From NCBI GenBank assembly GCA_023435335.1, contig JAEYRU010000002.1, forward strand, positions 1-16,710: a stretch of DNA of 16,710 nt, read 5' to 3'. Source of the DNA: Pseudomonadota bacterium. GTDB taxonomy: Bacteria; Pseudomonadota; Alphaproteobacteria; Rhizobiales; Rhizobiaceae. Under the pieces are notes generated by a model that did no database searches, had not been told where the DNA came from, and saw nothing but the letters and a program-made list of their open reading frames with translations. Below, in pieces: positions 14,418 through 16,710 of the stretch (within the stretch, counting starts at the first letter, position 1; each line of letters opens with the position of its first letter). Position numbers and translations under genes: made by a program.

Positions 14418-14977
14418 ACCCGACAACTGCCGTTAGCCCGGTGTCCTACCGGGTGAACGTGACGCGCCTGGCGCGTACCGGCTTGCCGGTATGGCTCGAG
14501 GCCGATGAAGGGCAGCGCGCCGCCCTCGCTGCCGGGCACGGCCTGCTCGCCGTCAACAGCTTCCGGCTGGACCTGCTGCTCACGCCGTGGAAGGGGGACG
14601 GGGTGAAGGTTTCCGGCCATGTCGTGGCAACGATCACACAGGCCTGCGTCGTCACCCTGGAGCCGGTTTCCGCCCGCATAGACACGCCGGTCGACGCGAT
14701 ATTCGTGCCGGAGGGCTCGAAGATGGCGGTTCCCGGCTGGATCGAGCGGGGGGAAATGGTGCTCGACGCCGAGGGACCGGATACGCCCGAGACATTCTCA
14801 GGCGATTCGATCGATGTCGGTGCGCTGGCGGAGGAGTTTTTCGCGCTGGCCATCGAACCGTACCCTCGCAAGGCAGACGTATCGGTCGAATTGGCTTCGG
14901 AAGGGCAGGGGGCTGCCGATGAGGAGAGCCATGGGCCATTGTACGAAAAGCTCCGCAGCCTTGCCGGCAAGTCATGA
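14414..14977 (+). CDS. DUF177 (YceD) family protein
   Basis: The 187-aa product belongs to the DUF177/YceD family, linked in many bacteria to ribosomal large-subunit assembly because its gene usually precedes rpmF (L32). Here the cysteine-containing core is TQACVVTLEPVSARIDTPVDAIFVPEG (about residues 75-101), followed by the acidic segment ending DVGALAEEFFALAIEPYPRK. No membrane segment or signal peptide is present. ATG 14414 overlaps the preceding stop, and GGAGA at 14403-14407 is well spaced. The rpmF gene is not between it and plsX. Molecular function is unproven in this lineage. Confidence 0.9.
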   Translation: MNPTTAVSPVSYRVNVTRLARTGLPVWLEADEGQRAALAAGHGLLAVNSFRLDLLLTPWKGDGVKVSGHVVATITQACVVTLEPVSARIDTPVDAIFVPEGSKMAVPGWIERGEMVLDAEGPDTPETFSGDSIDVGALAEEFFALAIEPYPRKADVSVELASEGQGAADEESHGPLYEKLRSLAGKS

Positions 14978-15005
14978 AATCCCGCGGAGGGGTGCCGAAT
15001 CCCGG

Positions 15006-15041
15006 TTGTGCGGCGGCGCAAAAACGCTATTTTCGCCGCAC
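15006..15041 (+). promoter_or_regulatory. Hairpin and possible promoter upstream of plsX
   Basis: GTGCGGCG (15008-15015) and CGCCGCAC (15034-15041) form a perfect 8-bp inverted repeat. The intervening bases add an AAAA/TTTT pairing around ACGCTA. The same stretch contains TTGTGC (15006-15011) and TATTTT (15028-15033) 16 bases apart, a weak promoter-like pair about 50 bases before the plsX start. It could alternatively attenuate read-through from the DUF177 gene. Confidence 0.35.
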
Positions 15042-15086
15042 TTCGGGCGAGTGCCCTCCCGCGCGACCTGATGGGGCGAATTCCGC

Positions 15087-16145
15087 GTGATACGAATTTC
15101 CATTGACGCCATGGGCGGGGACCACGGACCCGCCGTCGTGCTGGCGGGCTTGGCTCGGGTCGTCGAACGCCGTCCCGACGTCCAGTTCCTGCTGTATGGT
15201 CGCGCTGAGGACGTGGAGCCGGTGCTGGAAAAGTTCCCGGCGCTGAGGCGGGTCTCGACCTTTCATCATTGCGAGGTTGCAGTTCGCATGGACGACAAGC
15301 CGAGCCAGGCGCTGCGCCAGGGCCGCTGGAAGTCGTCCATGTGGAGGGCGATCGAGGCGGTAAAGACCGGCGAGGCTGACGTCTGCGTCTCGGCCGGCAA
15401 CACCGGCGCGCTGATGGCGATGGCCAAGTTCTGCCTGCGCCCGATGGCCAAGATCGAGCGGCCCGCGATCGCCGCGCTGTGGCCGACCGTGCGCAGCGAA
15501 TGCGTCGTGCTTGACGTTGGTGCCACCATCGGCGCCGACGCCCAGCAGCTCGTCGACTTTGCCATTCTCGGCACGGCGATGGCGCACGCGCTTTTCCAGC
15601 TCGACCGCCCCAAGGTGGGACTGCTCAACGTTGGTGTCGAGGAGATCAAGGGCCAGGAAGAGGTCAAGGAAGCGGGCCGGATGCTGCGCGACGCGGCACT
15701 CGATTCCATGGAATATGCGGGCTTCGTGGAGGGCGACGACATCGCCAAGGGCACCGTCGATGTAGTCGTGACCGAGGGGTTTTCCGGTAATATCGCCCTG
15801 AAGACGGCCGAAGGCACCGCCAAGCTGATCGCGGAGTACCTGCGCGCCGCCATGAGCCGGACGGTGATGGCGCGCATCGGCTACGTCTTTGCCCGCTCCG
15901 CCTTCCAGCGGCTCCGCGAGAAACTGGACGTCCGCAAGATCAATGGCGGCGTGCTGCTCGGCCTCAACGGCCTGGTGGTGAAGAGCCATGGCGGCACTGA
16001 CGACGAGGGCTTCGCCGCCGCTGTGGAGGTCGGCTACGACATGGTCCGGCGTGGGCTCCTCGACAAGATTCGCTCGGAACTGGACCGGTTCCATGCTCTG
16101 CATGGCCTGGCCCCGGCCGCGCCGGTCACGGCGAATGGAAACTAG
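15087..16145 (+). CDS. plsX: Phosphate acyltransferase PlsX
   Basis: PlsX converts acyl-ACP and phosphate to acyl phosphate, the donor that PlsY uses to begin phospholipid synthesis at the membrane surface. The 352-aa product begins with the conserved ISIDAMGGDHGP at residue 4. Further blocks are VSAGNTGALMAMAKF (from about residue 101), ERPAIAALWP, VLDVGATIGAD, GLLNVGVEEIKGQEEVKEA, VVTEGFSGNIALKTAEGTA and GGVLLGLNGLVVKSHGG. The start is GTG 15087 (GTG ATA CGA), since the conserved block begins within three codons; its ribosome-binding sequence, GGGGCGAA, is weak. fabH follows after 15 bases, the usual pairing. Confidence 0.97.
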   Translation: MIRISIDAMGGDHGPAVVLAGLARVVERRPDVQFLLYGRAEDVEPVLEKFPALRRVSTFHHCEVAVRMDDKPSQALRQGRWKSSMWRAIEAVKTGEADVCVSAGNTGALMAMAKFCLRPMAKIERPAIAALWPTVRSECVVLDVGATIGADAQQLVDFAILGTAMAHALFQLDRPKVGLLNVGVEEIKGQEEVKEAGRMLRDAALDSMEYAGFVEGDDIAKGTVDVVVTEGFSGNIALKTAEGTAKLIAEYLRAAMSRTVMARIGYVFARSAFQRLREKLDVRKINGGVLLGLNGLVVKSHGGTDDEGFAAAVEVGYDMVRRGLLDKIRSELDRFHALHGLAPAAPVTANGN

Positions 16146-16160
16146 TAAGGAACAGCTTGA

Positions 16161-16710
16161 ATGATGCGATCCGTCGTATGCGGCGTCGGTGCCGCCCTGC
16201 CGCGGCGTGTGATGAAGAACGCCGACTTCGAGGGCGTGGTCGAAACGTCCGACGAATGGATCGTGCAGCGCACCGGCATCAGCGAACGCCGCATCGCGTC
16301 CGATGACGAGACGACCGTGTCGCTGGGCGAGGCGGCCGCCCGCGCCGCCCTGGACAACGCCGGGATGACGCCAGACGACATAGACCTCATCATCCTGGCG
16401 ACATCGACGCCCAACAACACATTCCCGGCGAGCGCGGTCGAGATCCAGCAGAGGCTCGGCATGCGCCACGGCTACGCATTTGACATGCAGGCGGTCTGCT
16501 CCGGCTTCGTCTACGCAATCACCACCGCCGATCTGCATATCCGCGGCGGCATGGCTCGCAGGGTGCTGGTCATCGGCTCCGAAACCTTCTCGCGCATCCT
16601 CGACTGGACCGACCGCACGACCTGCGTGCTGTTCGGCGACGGCGCCGGCGCGGTGGTGCTGGAAGGGCGGGAGGGCGAGGGCACATTTGCCGACCGCGGC
16701 GTGCTCGCCT
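16161..16710 (+). CDS. fabH: 3-oxoacyl-ACP synthase III (KAS III), 3' end outside window
   Basis: FabH starts fatty-acid chains by condensing acetyl-CoA with malonyl-ACP. The first 183 residues are visible (family length about 320-330). Signatures are TSDEWIVQRTGI near residue 29, ATSTPNNTFPA, and the active-site block FDMQAVCSGFVYA with the nucleophilic cysteine at residue 113, equivalent to Cys112 of E. coli FabH if the second ATG is used. VLFGDGAGAVVLE lies near the visible end. The catalytic His and Asn should lie beyond the window. ATG 16161 has AAGGA at 16147-16151 and is followed directly by another ATG, 16164. It is co-transcribed with plsX. Confidence 0.97.
   Translation, partial: MMRSVVCGVGAALPRRVMKNADFEGVVETSDEWIVQRTGISERRIASDDETTVSLGEAAARAALDNAGMTPDDIDLIILATSTPNNTFPASAVEIQQRLGMRHGYAFDMQAVCSGFVYAITTADLHIRGGMARRVLVIGSETFSRILDWTDRTTCVLFGDGAGAVVLEGREGEGTFADRGVLA

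Noticed and set aside
15027..16538. 503-codon open frame on the minus strand across plsX and fabH
   Set aside because: It is antisense to two clear genes, with no family-like motif and a composition typical of a shadow frame.
1..16710. Mobile element, CRISPR, toxin-antitoxin or defence system
   Set aside because: All genes are typical housekeeping or conserved order-level genes; no transposase, integrase, tandem repeat array or small toxin-antitoxin gene pair was seen.

Overview
The window looks like a GC-rich alphaproteobacterial chromosome, most likely order Hyphomicrobiales (Rhizobiales) and close to Mesorhizobium and other Phyllobacteriaceae. This rests on protein character and gene order: a MarR-type regulator resembling LdtR next to a Tat-exported L,D-transpeptidase, glyA-nrdR-ribD-ribE-ribH-nusB, a K+-independent H+-pyrophosphatase, and bamE divergent from a ubiquinol-cytochrome c chaperone gene followed by DUF177-plsX-fabH. 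I see no tRNA, rRNA, insertion sequence, phage gene, CRISPR array or other sign of recent transfer. It reads as stable core chromosome.

Left part (1-4751). hemB (minus strand, 3' end outside the window) is divergent from a 3-hydroxyisobutyryl-CoA hydrolase-like gene, whose stop codon overlaps the start of a small four-helix membrane protein (DUF6163-like). Next come the regulator ldtR with its own intrinsic terminator, a 351-bp intergenic region, and the L,D-transpeptidase gene, which ends in a strong hairpin. The spacers on both sides of ldtR hold several short dyads and a recurring TCGAAT/ATTCGA word, which are candidate regulatory sites.

Centre (4882-10730). A dense same-strand block carries glyA (one-carbon metabolism), nrdR (repressor of ribonucleotide reductase genes), ribD, ribE and ribH (riboflavin synthesis), nusB (antitermination and rRNA transcription) and an MFS permease. 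Several neighbours overlap by 1 to 4 bases, so the block is probably largely one operon. No FMN riboswitch is apparent.

Right part (10731-16710). hppA has a plausible promoter with a dyad over the -10 and a structured leader. It converges on bamE across a near-ideal bidirectional terminator. Divergent from bamE run the CBP3-like chaperone gene, DUF177 (yceD), plsX and fabH (cut by the window end), joining respiratory-complex assembly to the start of phospholipid and fatty-acid synthesis. The rpmF gene that often sits between yceD and plsX is missing here.

I found no convincing undescribed multi-gene system. The most useful leads are the candidate operators around ldtR, the uncharacterised DUF6163-like protein coupled to an acyl-CoA hydrolase, the permease coupled to the riboflavin/nusB operon, and the regulatory architecture in front of hppA.
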